DNA from: Bacillota bacterium
Lineage (GTDB): Bacteria; Bacillota; Clostridia; TANB77; UBA1234
Assembly: GCA_016280725.1 (NCBI GenBank)
Contig: JAEEHF010000085.1
Coordinates: 25,821-89,820, forward strand
DNA length: 64,000 nucleotides
Reading direction: 5' to 3'
Shown here: positions 31,282 through 40,221 of the stretch, piece by piece
Numbering within the stretch: position 1 is the first letter of the stretch
Layout of the letters: each line of letters begins with the position of its first letter
Program-made: the position numbers and the translations under genes
Notes under the pieces: generated by a model
Seen by the model: only the letters and a program-made list of their open reading frames with translations
Told to the model about the DNA's origin: nothing
Databases searched by the model: none

Positions 31282-31686
31282 TTAAGCTACCCGTCCGATA
31301 TATAAGAGCGGGTTCGCGCCAATAGTTATTTCAGTAGTACCGGTATTAATAACTGTAATCGCACCCCCGTTGCAACAACAAGTATTAACAGAGGTTACTC
31401 GATTAACACTATTTAAATCACCAGCAGTAGTAGTTTGAGAAATCATAGTTGTTTCAAGAAGTGGTGCTCCGTCAAATACAACAGCTATTTGTGCAGCTCC
31501 CGGAGCAGTGGCGCCAATATTAGCACCGCAGTGAACGTTATAAATAGCATTCCTACACCTAAGTCTAACTACTCCAGAATTCGGACGAAAACACTCAGCA
31601 TTACCAGTATGTGAAACTATAGTATCGAAGGTAGCTGACTGACCCGGAGCAAGTGTCTGGGCTACAGAATTGGATAAAACGATCAT
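31282..31686 (-). CDS. Jelly-roll-type surface protein (134 aa)
   Basis: Beta-rich, glycine/alanine/threonine-rich protein (LSNSVAQTLAPGQSATFDTI ... TEITIGANPLLYIGRVA), with CCC at 104-106. It resembles the C-terminal domains of BclA-type exosporium and gut-phage surface proteins. GGAGG before ATG. Possibly a virion decoration or fibre component. Confidence 0.5.
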   Translation of the reverse strand: MIVLSNSVAQTLAPGQSATFDTIVSHTGNAECFRPNSGVVRLRCRNAIYNVHCGANIGATAPGAAQIAVVFDGAPLLETTMISQTTTAGDLNSVNRVTSVNTCCCNGGAITVINTGTTEITIGANPLLYIGRVA

Positions 31687-31958
31687 CGTTTACCTCCAAA
31701 ATATAAATTTTTTATTCAAGTTTTTACGAAAAATCCCACTGGGAAAATTTTCAGTTTAGAAAAAATAGATAGGCCCGCCGAGTAGCCACTACACTCCAGA
31801 AGCCTTGCGAGAACTTCTATCTTTATGGGCATCCGCGATTTACGCATTTACCTATCTTCCATTTTGAATTATTTCAAAAAGTTCTAGCCTAGCTCACACG
31901 GATGGGAACTTAAGCACATTTAAACTAAGCTAGAACTTAGAATATTCGATCTATTTAC
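31687..31958 (-). ncRNA. Non-coding region with two large RNA structures
   Basis: 272 bases without a gene. Structure 1 (31875-31938): AAGTTCTAGC...GCTAGAACTT stem followed by TTTT, the terminator of the gene at 31959. Structure 2 (31760-31857): closed by AGATAGG/CCTATCT with inner hairpins AGAAG/CTTCT and GTAG-TGG-CTAC and a final T-run, about 98 bases, upstream of the ribosome binding site of 31282. A repeat TTCAAAATGGAA sits between them. Structure 2 could be a leader riboregulator or a separate RNA. Confidence 0.5.
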
Positions 31959-32681
31959 TTATGCTGCCCAAGCATTTCCACAACCACTATTGCAATTGCA
32001 GAAGGGATTAAAACCAGCATTATAGGCAGTACTCATCGGATACTTAACTACACCAGACATGGCATTCTGCATCTCAAGAGTCTGAACCTTCTGCTGAAGA
32101 CCATCGATCTTATCCTGCTGAATCATCTGACGGGTAGCATTACCCTCTGCCTGAATCGCCTGAAGCACTGCATTATTTTGCATAGCGGAGTCATAACGAG
32201 CCTGAGAGGCCGTCTCAGAAATGAGCATCTTAGTCTCGCAGCAGCACTGTTGCTGAGCAGCCATACCCTGCTGTTGCTGCATTGCTACGCCAGCAATATC
32301 CCGCTGAAGCTCGTTGTACTTATCATTCAAAGTGCCGGTAATGTACTGAGTGTTCTGATTAGCGTTCTGCATGCCCTGAAGTGCCTGATTATTGATCGAA
32401 GCAAGAATCTCACGCTCATTAGCCATGGAGTTCTGGTTATCAAAGCCACGCTGAACCTCATTAGAGGTAGCAAGATTCTCATAACCAATGGCATTCTGGA
32501 AGCCACCATTACCCCAGCCAAAGCCGTTTCCACCCCACATCATAGCAAGGAACAGGATGACAATCCAGAAGGAGTTGTTACCACCCCATCCATCATTGTA
32601 ACCACCATAATTTCCACGCATAACAGCTGCAACATCAGCAGGACCCATACCGCCACCGCCTAATACACCATTTTCGCCCAT
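31959..32681 (-). CDS. Gly/Gln-rich protein with Cys-rich end (240 aa)
   Basis: Glycine/tryptophan-rich N-terminus, one membrane-like helix (FWIVILFLAMMW), a long helical middle with QQQQ and QQQCCCE, and the ending FCNCNSGCGNAW. Proteins of this build are, from memory, frequent in gut phages, with no known role. More GC-rich codons suggest high expression. It lies in the structural region; virion or membrane association is inferred. Confidence 0.55.
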   Translation of the reverse strand: MGENGVLGGGGMGPADVAAVMRGNYGGYNDGWGGNNSFWIVILFLAMMWGGNGFGWGNGGFQNAIGYENLATSNEVQRGFDNQNSMANEREILASINNQALQGMQNANQNTQYITGTLNDKYNELQRDIAGVAMQQQQGMAAQQQCCCETKMLISETASQARYDSAMQNNAVLQAIQAEGNATRQMIQQDKIDGLQQKVQTLEMQNAMSGVVKYPMSTAYNAGFNPFCNCNSGCGNAWAA

Positions 32682-32696
32682 GATAGTTCCTTTCTA

Positions 32697-32999
32697 TTAG
32701 AAACCTAACATATTTTTTATTTGAGCAGGACTAATATTTTGAAATTGTGAGTAATCCAATCCATGCTCTTGAAATGCTTGTTCAGGAGTTTTACCTTGCA
32801 TTGAATCAGCAAACTGTCTAAACTTTGGATTATTCTGATACATACGATTAAATATCATATTCTGAAGAAGATTTCCAAGTCCCCCACCTTGATTCATAGG
32901 TTGGTTAATTGGTCCTGGCATTGAATTTGGCACCGGATTGCTGGTTGCCATTCCTGGAGCCATTTGACCCATTCCCCTGTTGTTTAGCGGGTTTGGCAT
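32697..32999 (-). CDS. Met/Pro/Gln-rich protein (100 aa)
   Basis: Starts inside the end of the NlpC/P60-like gene (95-base overlap, different frame) with AAGGAG upstream. First half is low-complexity (GMGQMAPGMATSNPVPNSMP); second half is helical (QNNPKFRQFADSMQGKTPEQ). Composition matches the C-terminal half of the overlapping protein. Function unknown. Confidence 0.6.
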   Translation of the reverse strand: MPNPLNNRGMGQMAPGMATSNPVPNSMPGPINQPMNQGGGLGNLLQNMIFNRMYQNNPKFRQFADSMQGKTPEQAFQEHGLDYSQFQNISPAQIKNMLGF

Positions 33000-34101
33000 T
33001 CTGTATCATCTCCTTAAGCTCTTCAAACTCTTCACGAGTAACCATATCAGTCATTGGCATACCCGCATTTTGATTATAATTTTGTCCATGCATCAAAGGA
33101 GATAAATGCTGCGGCATTTCTTCAGAACATTCTTCAAACTGATAAACATTAATATTGTCTACCATACCTTGCTGTCCAAATGATACAACATACATTAATG
33201 CTTTATCTTCATCAAATACCGCTTTACGAGAATTTGGTGCACCAGTTAAATTTTTAGCACCTTCAATACCCATTACAAAGCAAAGATCATTGTCCATACC
33301 TTGTGGTCCCATAGGCATCTGCGAGCCTTGCATACCACCCATTTGAGGATAACCCGCATTAGCTTGAGAATATCCATTCATTTGACCAAGATTGCCCTGA
33401 GGATATCCTTGCATTCCACCCTGATTGGGCATCATGCGACTATTAGCAGGATAACCTTGCATGCCATTCATTTGACCTTGAGGATAACCCATGCCTTGAT
33501 TCCAAGGTTGTTGATTCTGCCAAGGCTGAGTAGGCATCATGGCATTTGGTCCATAATTCATAGGCATTTCTTCTTCACCCTCTTCCTCTATATCATCGTA
33601 TTCATAATATTCGTCGTCTTCGTCATCTTCTGGAGGTCTAAGAACATAATCCCACTCTTTATTAAACGTTATTACAGGATGTTTTTCTATTTCTTGGTCT
33701 GTTTGGTCTCCTGATTCACCAACATATCCGCCTGTCTCGCTAGACAATGCGCCAATACTTTGTCCTTCACCCACATAGATTTCTGCGTGGAGAGCAAGAT
33801 TCAAAAGAATATCGCCAATTTTCAAATCGCTTATTCCAACATTTGCGAAGGGAAGGATCTGAAAACCGGCCTTTTCGAAGTCTTTCAGCATCGTACCCGT
33901 AAACCTCACCTTATCCCTTCCAATACCAACTGGATACCCTGCATAATCAGCTAAATAATATATCAACGATGAGCAATCGTAATCTGGACCCCAACGTCCT
34001 GATGGTGGCTTTTGTGAATATCCATGGTTTGGATCTGTAGCGATCTCTTCCGCTCTTCGGACCATCTTTTGTATTCGAGTTTCAGGCGGGTCTTTGTTCA
34101 T
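32905..34101 (-). CDS. NlpC/P60-like hydrolase with low-complexity tail (398 aa)
   Basis: Residues 10-165 form a cysteine peptidase-like domain with the catalytic Cys in YDCSSLIYYL and His in LHAEIYVGEG. It would cut wall peptide or serve DNA entry. Residues about 175-295 are acidic, then Gln/Gly/Met/Pro-rich repeats (GMGYPQGQMNGMQGYP). The last 100 residues form a small alpha/beta region (CFVMGIEGAKNLTGAPNSRK). The position among fibre genes fits a virion-associated lysin. Confidence 0.7.
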   Translation of the reverse strand: MNKDPPETRIQKMVRRAEEIATDPNHGYSQKPPSGRWGPDYDCSSLIYYLADYAGYPVGIGRDKVRFTGTMLKDFEKAGFQILPFANVGISDLKIGDILLNLALHAEIYVGEGQSIGALSSETGGYVGESGDQTDQEIEKHPVITFNKEWDYVLRPPEDDEDDEYYEYDDIEEEGEEEMPMNYGPNAMMPTQPWQNQQPWNQGMGYPQGQMNGMQGYPANSRMMPNQGGMQGYPQGNLGQMNGYSQANAGYPQMGGMQGSQMPMGPQGMDNDLCFVMGIEGAKNLTGAPNSRKAVFDEDKALMYVVSFGQQGMVDNINVYQFEECSEEMPQHLSPLMHGQNYNQNAGMPMTDMVTREEFEELKEMIQNAKPAKQQGNGSNGSRNGNQQSGAKFNARTN

Positions 34102-34141
34102 AATAAGCTCCTTTCATAAATATAAATTACTTTGTATCAAT

Positions 34142-34390
34142 CTACTCCGGAATCTCCGTATCATCTGGTTCGATAATCGGCTCAGGCTCTGGAGTAGTTT
34201 GATGCTTATAGCATTTAGTATCGATGACAAATCCCTCTCCCGTTACCAACATCACAGTATGTATCTCGACAGGGGACTTAACAACCTCTGCAAGTACCTG
34301 ATAATACTTAACTTCAGCATCATCTCGATTGGCATAGGCCCACGTATTGCCGCCTATAGTACCATTTTGCATTTCTACTACAATATACAT
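34142..34390 (-). CDS. Hypothetical protein (82 aa)
   Basis: Short alpha/beta start (MYIVVEMQNGTIGGNTWAYA) and a glutamate/proline tail (PEPEPIIEPDDTEIPE). AAAGGA before ATG. Downstream of the collagen-like fibre gene. Function unknown. Confidence 0.55.
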   Translation of the reverse strand: MYIVVEMQNGTIGGNTWAYANRDDAEVKYYQVLAEVVKSPVEIHTVMLVTGEGFVIDTKCYKHQTTPEPEPIIEPDDTEIPE

Positions 34391-34411
34391 AATTATCCTT
34401 TCTTAATTTTA

Positions 34412-36199
34412 TTATATAATAAAAATGGATTCGGGTATCCAATATCGAAGATATTGGGACCCAGCACTATCCACTGTATTCATATTATATGTATAGTATT
34501 GATTTGATAAATATAACCCATTAGAATTAGCCCAAAACAGTATGCCATCCCATCCAGACATAGATGACGATCTCATCCATATACCGACAAGTCGTTGATA
34601 CGAAGTGGTAAGATCTAGATAAGGATTTGGTGATATACATATAGTTATATGGGAATTAGTGGTAGACGGCGAATTAATAAGAACATTACCTCTGACTATC
34701 ATCGCTGTTCGTGCTTTATTCATTCGAATATCAAAATTGCTAGAAGCTAGTGAACCACTACCATCGACAATACTCATCTTATTCTGATTCATAGATACCC
34801 AGGGATCCCAATCCACTAAATCCTGAAGGGATTGAACAGAGGTATTCAACGCTGTTATAGCTTGTTCAAGAGTTATAGGAGTGGCATTAGAACCTGAAGT
34901 GATTGTTTCACCTGAAGCAATTGCTGAAGTAGCTTTATGAAGTACATTATCTAGCATGAAATAAGATCCGATAGCATGATTTGATTGAGCTGTATGACTC
35001 TCGATCATTGCTATGTTTTCTTCATGCTTTTTCATTACTCCATCAATAATATCCATATTATCATTGATGGGATCTATGCTAGCATCAGAATTCAAACCTG
35101 GCTTAGTAAGGCCTAACAATTGCGTTGTCGTATCTCCCGAAACACTTATGTCACCCTCTAAATCACCCCAAGTATATGAATTTTCTAACTCGCCCCATGT
35201 CATTCCATCTCGATAATCATCGACATCAAGTTTAGCATCTAACGCCTGCTTAATCGCACTGTTTCGAACAGGATTATTTGAAGAACTAGATAATGCAGAA
35301 TCCGTTTTAGCAGCAATTTCTTGAGCAGTTCTAAGAGGAGTCATGACTTTTGTATTGTTACTACCAGTCTCTGCCTCCGATTGCGTAGCATAGTCTAAAG
35401 GATTGGAAATGCTTACATAACCATTGCCAGTCCAACGATAAGTATTATTATCTGTAGTATCTACATAAATCTTTCCAGTTTCACCTGTAACTGGAAAATT
35501 CGAAGTACCAGCATACTCAAGAACATCATCAACATATGAAGGCAGATTAGCAGAAGGTACAGTACCTGTTAATTTAGTAGCATCAAGATTGCTCGTATTG
35601 GTAAGGAATCCAGAGTCGTTTGTAAGATCGGAGGTTTTGGATGGAATTGAAGGAATATCCGAATTAGTTATAAACCCTGAATCGTTTGTAAGATCGGAGG
35701 TTTTAGAAGGAATAGATGGCTTATTCTTTATATAAGCATCGTCTGTGGAATCTGTTTCGTTCCAATCCGACTGAACATTTATCTCTCCAGTCCCATCTCC
35801 GGGATCACCTTTGGGACCCTGAGGTCCAGTATCTCCTTTGGGACCCTGAGGTCCAGTATCTCCTTTGTCTCCTTTGTCGCCTTTGGGACCCTGAGGTTCA
35901 GTATCTCCAGTATCACCTTTGAGACCTTGAATACCCTGAGGTCCAGTATCTCCAGTATCACCTTTGAGACCTTGAATACCTTGAGGTCCAGTATTTCCAG
36001 TATCACCTTTAGCGCCATCTAAAATATCAACATGTCTTGTTCCATCAACATCTATAATATTTATTCGATGTGTAGCAGGTGTTCCACCCAACTCAGTTAC
36101 TGTTACATGCGGCGATACAGCATTAATAATTGTTGTCTCTGCTGCTACAAAATCAACTTCAGAGTCATCAACAACTTCCATCGGAATTGGTTCTTCCAT
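34412..36199 (-). CDS. Collagen-like tail fibre (595 aa)
   Basis: ATG at 36199 overlaps the upstream stop. N-terminal domain to about residue 80, then about 23 Gly-X-Y triplets rich in GPQGPKGDT, broken once where GDTE replaces GDTG. Then [14 protein letters not shown] repeats, the [20 protein letters not shown] cassette shared with 27399, and a beta-rich C-terminal domain. Likely a trimeric host-recognition fibre. GAGGAGG before ATG. Confidence 0.8.
   Translation of the reverse strand: MEEPIPMEVVDDSEVDFVAAETTIINAVSPHVTVTELGGTPATHRINIIDVDGTRHVDILDGAKGDTGNTGPQGIQGLKGDTGDTGPQGIQGLKGDTGDTEPQGPKGDKGDKGDTGPQGPKGDTGPQGPKGDPGDGTGEINVQSDWNETDSTDDAYIKNKPSIPSKTSDLTNDSGFITNSDIPSIPSKTSDLTNDSGFLTNTSNLDATKLTGTVPSANLPSYVDDVLEYAGTSNFPVTGETGKIYVDTTDNNTYRWTGNGYVSISNPLDYATQSEAETGSNNTKVMTPLRTAQEIAAKTDSALSSSSNNPVRNSAIKQALDAKLDVDDYRDGMTWGELENSYTWGDLEGDISVSGDTTTQLLGLTKPGLNSDASIDPINDNMDIIDGVMKKHEENIAMIESHTAQSNHAIGSYFMLDNVLHKATSAIASGETITSGSNATPITLEQAITALNTSVQSLQDLVDWDPWVSMNQNKMSIVDGSGSLASSNFDIRMNKARTAMIVRGNVLINSPSTTNSHITICISPNPYLDLTTSYQRLVGIWMRSSSMSGWDGILFWANSNGLYLSNQYYTYNMNTVDSAGSQYLRYWIPESIFII
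34811..35015 (-). repeat. Fibre cassette, copy B
   Basis: Counterpart of 27731-27935; the two copies share most bases and almost all encoded residues over about 65 codons. Confidence 0.75.
35805..36010 (-). repeat. Collagen-like Gly-X-Y DNA repeats
   Basis: Tandem copies of short units encoding GDTGPQG and GPKGDKG within the fibre gene, prone to length change. Confidence 0.8.
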
Positions 36200-36558
36200 C
36201 ACAACACCTCCTCATAAAGATTTGGATGATGCCGTATTTTTTTAACAATAGTGGCTTTACGCTTATTATTAGAATCAATCCAATTTACTTGAAGCCGAAC
36301 AAATCCTTCTTCAAAAAGGGCGTTTTGTTCTTGAGTAAGATTTATTACTATTACAGTATTTGGATTAGAATATGAAACGCTAGTAGCCTCGATAGTAGTT
36401 TCTTTTTTACTATTTATGCCCATATTAAAACCAGACGTCGTATTCGAAACATCTTCCGGTATATATTGACAAATAGTTACATATACATGACTAGCATTAC
36501 TAAGATCTCTATTCTTGACTAATAGAGATAGAGTTGTATCAGTATATCTACGTGGCAT
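36199..36558 (-). CDS. Hypothetical structural-region protein (119 aa)
   Basis: ATG at 36558 with GAGGAGAAG upstream (a GTG lies just before). Beta-rich protein ([20 protein letters not shown] ... [20 protein letters not shown]), of the sort often encoded before fibre genes and suggestive of a tail-associated domain. No function assigned. Confidence 0.6.
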   Translation of the reverse strand: MPRRYTDTTLSLLVKNRDLSNASHVYVTICQYIPEDVSNTTSGFNMGINSKKETTIEATSVSYSNPNTVIVINLTQEQNALFEEGFVRLQVNWIDSNNKRKATIVKKIRHHPNLYEEVL

Positions 36559-36718
36559 CACTCTTCTCCTCTATACCATCGAGAAATAATTGAATTTTGA
36601 TATGTCTAACTTTCGAAATAATATCAGAGCGTTCATCAATAGTTAAATCATCACTATCAAGTTGTTTAATATAATCCGATAATTCTTGTCGTAATTTATC
36701 CGATCTCTTTGAAGACAT
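36548..36718 (-). CDS. Small helical protein (56 aa)
   Basis: ATG at 36718, TAG at 36548-36550. Charged helices (KRSDKLRQELSDYIKQLDSD). It overlaps the start of the gene at 36199, so it is coupled to the fibre operon. GGAGG before ATG. Function unknown. Confidence 0.65.
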   Translation of the reverse strand: MSSKRSDKLRQELSDYIKQLDSDDLTIDERSDIISKVRHIKIQLFLDGIEEKSDAT

Positions 36719-36768
36719 AGTTTACCTCCTGATAAATATGCAATTACTCTGTCTTTTAATGAAAACAT

Positions 36769-37044
36769 TTACGATTTTTTATCAGAACTAACTGCAGTCT
36801 CTTTTTTCATTATTGATTTTGAATTATTGCTTTGTATATTTTCAACAGCATTGGGAACTTTAATATCATAATTCGTTGTTATAGTTTCATATGTATTTAG
36901 TCTGGTCTCGTAAACTATTTGCTGTAGAATCATAACTATAAACGATGACGGAATATTATAATTAGTTCCTATCTGATTGATAGTTTGAAGAATTTCTCGT
37001 TTAGCTTTATCTAATCCAACTTCTATAGGTAAAGAGGTATCCAT
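36769..37044 (-). CDS. Helical hypothetical protein (91 aa)
   Basis: Helical (LDKAKREILQTINQIGTNYN, SSFIVMILQQIVYETRL) with a polar serine/lysine tail. It lies 3 bases after the large S74 fibre gene. Function unknown; small helical proteins are common between fibre genes. Confidence 0.6.
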   Translation of the reverse strand: MDTSLPIEVGLDKAKREILQTINQIGTNYNIPSSFIVMILQQIVYETRLNTYETITTNYDIKVPNAVENIQSNNSKSIMKKETAVSSDKKS

Positions 37045-37047
37045 ATT

Positions 37048-40035
37048 CTAAGCCTTTCGTATATTATCTAATTTCTGTTTTAACGAAGTTACTTCTTTTT
37101 CGAGTGTCTCTATTCGATCCAATGCTTTTTGTAATGTTCTTATTGTAGGTGGAAGTAATCTAATATAATCAAGCTTCCATGTTGGAGAACCATCCTCCAT
37201 CTTTTCCCAGTCATCAAGACCATCTATCTCTTCATCGGTCTCGAAAGCCATACGAGTTCCCCAAGTATCTGCGTGATATACATCTTGTGCTATAAGACCC
37301 ACTTGACGCTCGTTATTAATAGTATATACATAAGGTATTATAGACTTAATAAATTCCACAGCATCGTCATCAAGAGGAATTATATCGCTCTTTAATCTTC
37401 GATCTGATGAAGCAGCTGCTCCAATAGCCGACCGGAAGTTTGCCGGGCTAGATACACTGTATGTATTACCACCACTTTTATTAGTTCTTACACCAAAAAC
37501 ATTATGACCAACTTGTGTACCTGATGCATTTCTAGCATAGCTGTGTAATTCAACACCTATTGTTCCATCAGTATATACTGACGATCCTACAAATGCTATA
37601 TTATAATTATTTACATCTTTTAACTCCATCATTGGAGGCCAGTCATTGCCACTCTTTCCATTATTGCCAGCTTTTAAATTTACATCATTTCTTTTTACAG
37701 TAATTGACCCAGTTAATGTTCCACCACCAGTACCTAAAGCTCCGATATTAGCAGGTGTTAAGTTGACATTACCTGTTCTATAACTACCCTCAGCGTTGCC
37801 TTTAACGGCAGTAATAGTATTATTATCTTGTGACAGATTTCGAAGGTATTGTATACTTCCACTTGCAAATCGTAAATAATATACTCCCGCGTTAGCTGTC
37901 ATTCCGCTAATTAAAAGAGTTCCATAGTTACAATTATCGCCATTTGCTTGACCGTTAGTTCCACCCGACCGATGCGGTATCCATATATAATTATACCAAC
38001 TGGCTGGTATTGTAACTCCGTCTTTGGTATATGCACTTCCTGTAGCAAATGATCCCATTTGACCACTTGTGTATCTAAGATCATTAACAATATCCGGAAT
38101 TGTACTACCACTTGGTACTTTAGATCCTATTGCTATGGAATTTAATGATGTAACTATCTCTCCGCCCGCATTAAGACCACCAGAACTTTCTACATTACCA
38201 GACCAATCAACAGTTAAAGCATTCGAGCGATTATTGTGATCCGTTCCATTACCTATGATTGCCGCATAGTCGCCATTGATATCATCGACATTATATTTAC
38301 CCACAACAAATTGATTAGGATTTGCAGTAATACATCCCGTACCATGCGCACTAGCTGATTCAACTGCTGCATTACTATATGGGCCAGTAGTATTTCCAAT
38401 AGGTGTATTGACTCCTTCATTGCACATCCATATACTACCATCTCCCGAATCAATAACCAAACACGGAAGAGTGGGTAAAGTATGCACGTCTCGGGTTGGA
38501 GTCCAGCCAGCTTTCATAAATGTAGGGTACATAATATTGTCATTATATTTTATATATGGTAAGCCATTTCCTCCACTTATAATTAAGCCATCTACTGGAA
38601 ACTCATACGACATTGCTTGGAATATCCAATTCCTAAATAAAAATTCGCCAGTATGTTGCTGTGATATCTCATTATCATCTGCGTCAAACCATGCACATTC
38701 ATAATATGTTCCAAAATGGTTAACAACATACGAATAATCAGTTAACCCATATCGTACATTAGAATTGCCATTATCTAATGCTATAAAATACCATAATAAA
38801 TTATCATTTGCATCATATAAATAAAATTTAAAACTTACATATTTTTCCCCATAATATTGACCGGGTATTGGTTTTACGTATCTAAGTCTACCAGCAGGAG
38901 TTGATGATGTTGGACTATTATTTGTAGAATTTATAGCATATAATGGATATTCAATAGTGTCAGAACCTTCTGGTGGAACTCTATGCTGAGTTCCATCATC
39001 CGAACCAATGTAGTAAAGCTTAGTACTTGTACCAGCATCCTTATTCTCAGAATCGAAACTAGCCACAATAGTTATTTTTGGTTTATGAGTCGCGACATAC
39101 ATTTCCGACACATCGTTATCATTTATTTGTGTGCCAAAAACTAAATTACCAGCAGACCATCCGTATATACCATCTTTTTCAACAGTGACATGATTTTTTT
39201 TAGAACTTCCGATACTAGTATATGGTGCACCTGAAGCATCTATACCAATAAAAGCTACTCTATCTCCCAAAGTTTCACTATTGCCAGAAATATGTCCTGT
39301 GTTGTCATATAAGGATAATCCATCACTTGTAATAGCCGCTTTAGTGCGTCCAGTTTCTCTAAAAATAGCACCAGCTGATCCAAATGACGCTCGTATATTC
39401 GATAAATTATTTCCCAAACCATCATAAAAAGTAATTGCTGATTTTGATATACTAACTAAATTATACAATGCTCGTCGTAATAAAATGCCAAGACTATTCA
39501 TAAGTATGTTATGATATGGTTTATTATTACTAAGATCATTAAAATTGGAAGACGCTGCTGTATCCCAATCATCGCGTTCAACATCCGTTACATGAGCACC
39601 ATTATCATCATACCAAAAATGTTGTCCAATAGCTTCAGCTATTTCTTGAGATTCGATAACATACTCTGAAGAGGCTTCGGCTATAGGACTGAATACGTCC
39701 GTATAATCGCACACTTCCTCTGTACCATCAGTATAGATAACATAAAAAATGCAGCCAGCATCATGATATCTTTTTAAATCGACAGGATCATAACTAGGTA
39801 TAGCATATCGCATTCGTTTTTCAATAACAACACGATGTAACTCTTCTGGATCATCTGGAGGATCTGGAACCGTTGGTGTAACTCCAGGAGTTCCAGCACT
39901 TGTATCATCATCTATAACCCAATTATGAATAGGATTATCTTTAGTAGATTCATCAACAGAAGTAGAAGAACCGTCACTTATGTGAAAATCATCTGGAGTG
40001 AGATCTATGTTATCATTATATAAATCTTCGCTCAT
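37048..40035 (-). CDS. Tail fibre with S74 intramolecular chaperone (995 aa)
   Basis: Long beta-rich protein. The C-terminal 120 residues start SSDRRLKSDIIPLDDDAVEF and contain NNERQVGLIAQDVY, the peptidase S74 chaperone that trimerises the fibre and then cuts itself off; the DRRLKSDI segment carries the expected Ser and Lys. A coiled coil (LDRIETLEKEVTSLKQKLDN) ends it. The start overlaps the gene upstream. Likely the main side or central fibre. Confidence 0.85.
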   Translation of the reverse strand: MSEDLYNDNIDLTPDDFHISDGSSTSVDESTKDNPIHNWVIDDDTSAGTPGVTPTVPDPPDDPEELHRVVIEKRMRYAIPSYDPVDLKRYHDAGCIFYVIYTDGTEEVCDYTDVFSPIAEASSEYVIESQEIAEAIGQHFWYDDNGAHVTDVERDDWDTAASSNFNDLSNNKPYHNILMNSLGILLRRALYNLVSISKSAITFYDGLGNNLSNIRASFGSAGAIFRETGRTKAAITSDGLSLYDNTGHISGNSETLGDRVAFIGIDASGAPYTSIGSSKKNHVTVEKDGIYGWSAGNLVFGTQINDNDVSEMYVATHKPKITIVASFDSENKDAGTSTKLYYIGSDDGTQHRVPPEGSDTIEYPLYAINSTNNSPTSSTPAGRLRYVKPIPGQYYGEKYVSFKFYLYDANDNLLWYFIALDNGNSNVRYGLTDYSYVVNHFGTYYECAWFDADDNEISQQHTGEFLFRNWIFQAMSYEFPVDGLIISGGNGLPYIKYNDNIMYPTFMKAGWTPTRDVHTLPTLPCLVIDSGDGSIWMCNEGVNTPIGNTTGPYSNAAVESASAHGTGCITANPNQFVVGKYNVDDINGDYAAIIGNGTDHNNRSNALTVDWSGNVESSGGLNAGGEIVTSLNSIAIGSKVPSGSTIPDIVNDLRYTSGQMGSFATGSAYTKDGVTIPASWYNYIWIPHRSGGTNGQANGDNCNYGTLLISGMTANAGVYYLRFASGSIQYLRNLSQDNNTITAVKGNAEGSYRTGNVNLTPANIGALGTGGGTLTGSITVKRNDVNLKAGNNGKSGNDWPPMMELKDVNNYNIAFVGSSVYTDGTIGVELHSYARNASGTQVGHNVFGVRTNKSGGNTYSVSSPANFRSAIGAAASSDRRLKSDIIPLDDDAVEFIKSIIPYVYTINNERQVGLIAQDVYHADTWGTRMAFETDEEIDGLDDWEKMEDGSPTWKLDYIRLLPPTIRTLQKALDRIETLEKEVTSLKQKLDNIRKA

Positions 40036-40199
40036 TCAGTATCACCATCTTCTTCGTTGTTGCTATCTTCTTCATTATTACTATCTTCTTCATTACTACT
40101 TATAAAATCTTCATAATCATCGTCTGTTAAATATACAATTTCTTGGCCTATTACTTCCATTTCAAATCTAAGAACAGTTTTATTTGTATCTATAGCCAT
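40032..40199 (-). CDS. Small acidic protein (55 aa)
   Basis: ATG at 40199, TGA at 40032-40034 overlapping the next start. The second half is acidic with three near-copies of NNEEDS. The repeat makes length variation likely. It lies between the tail-tip and S74 fibre genes. Confidence 0.65.
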   Translation of the reverse strand: MAIDTNKTVLRFEMEVIGQEIVYLTDDDYEDFISSNEEDSNNEEDSNNEEDGDTE

Positions 40200-40221
40200 T
40201 TAAATCACCAGCCATTATATG

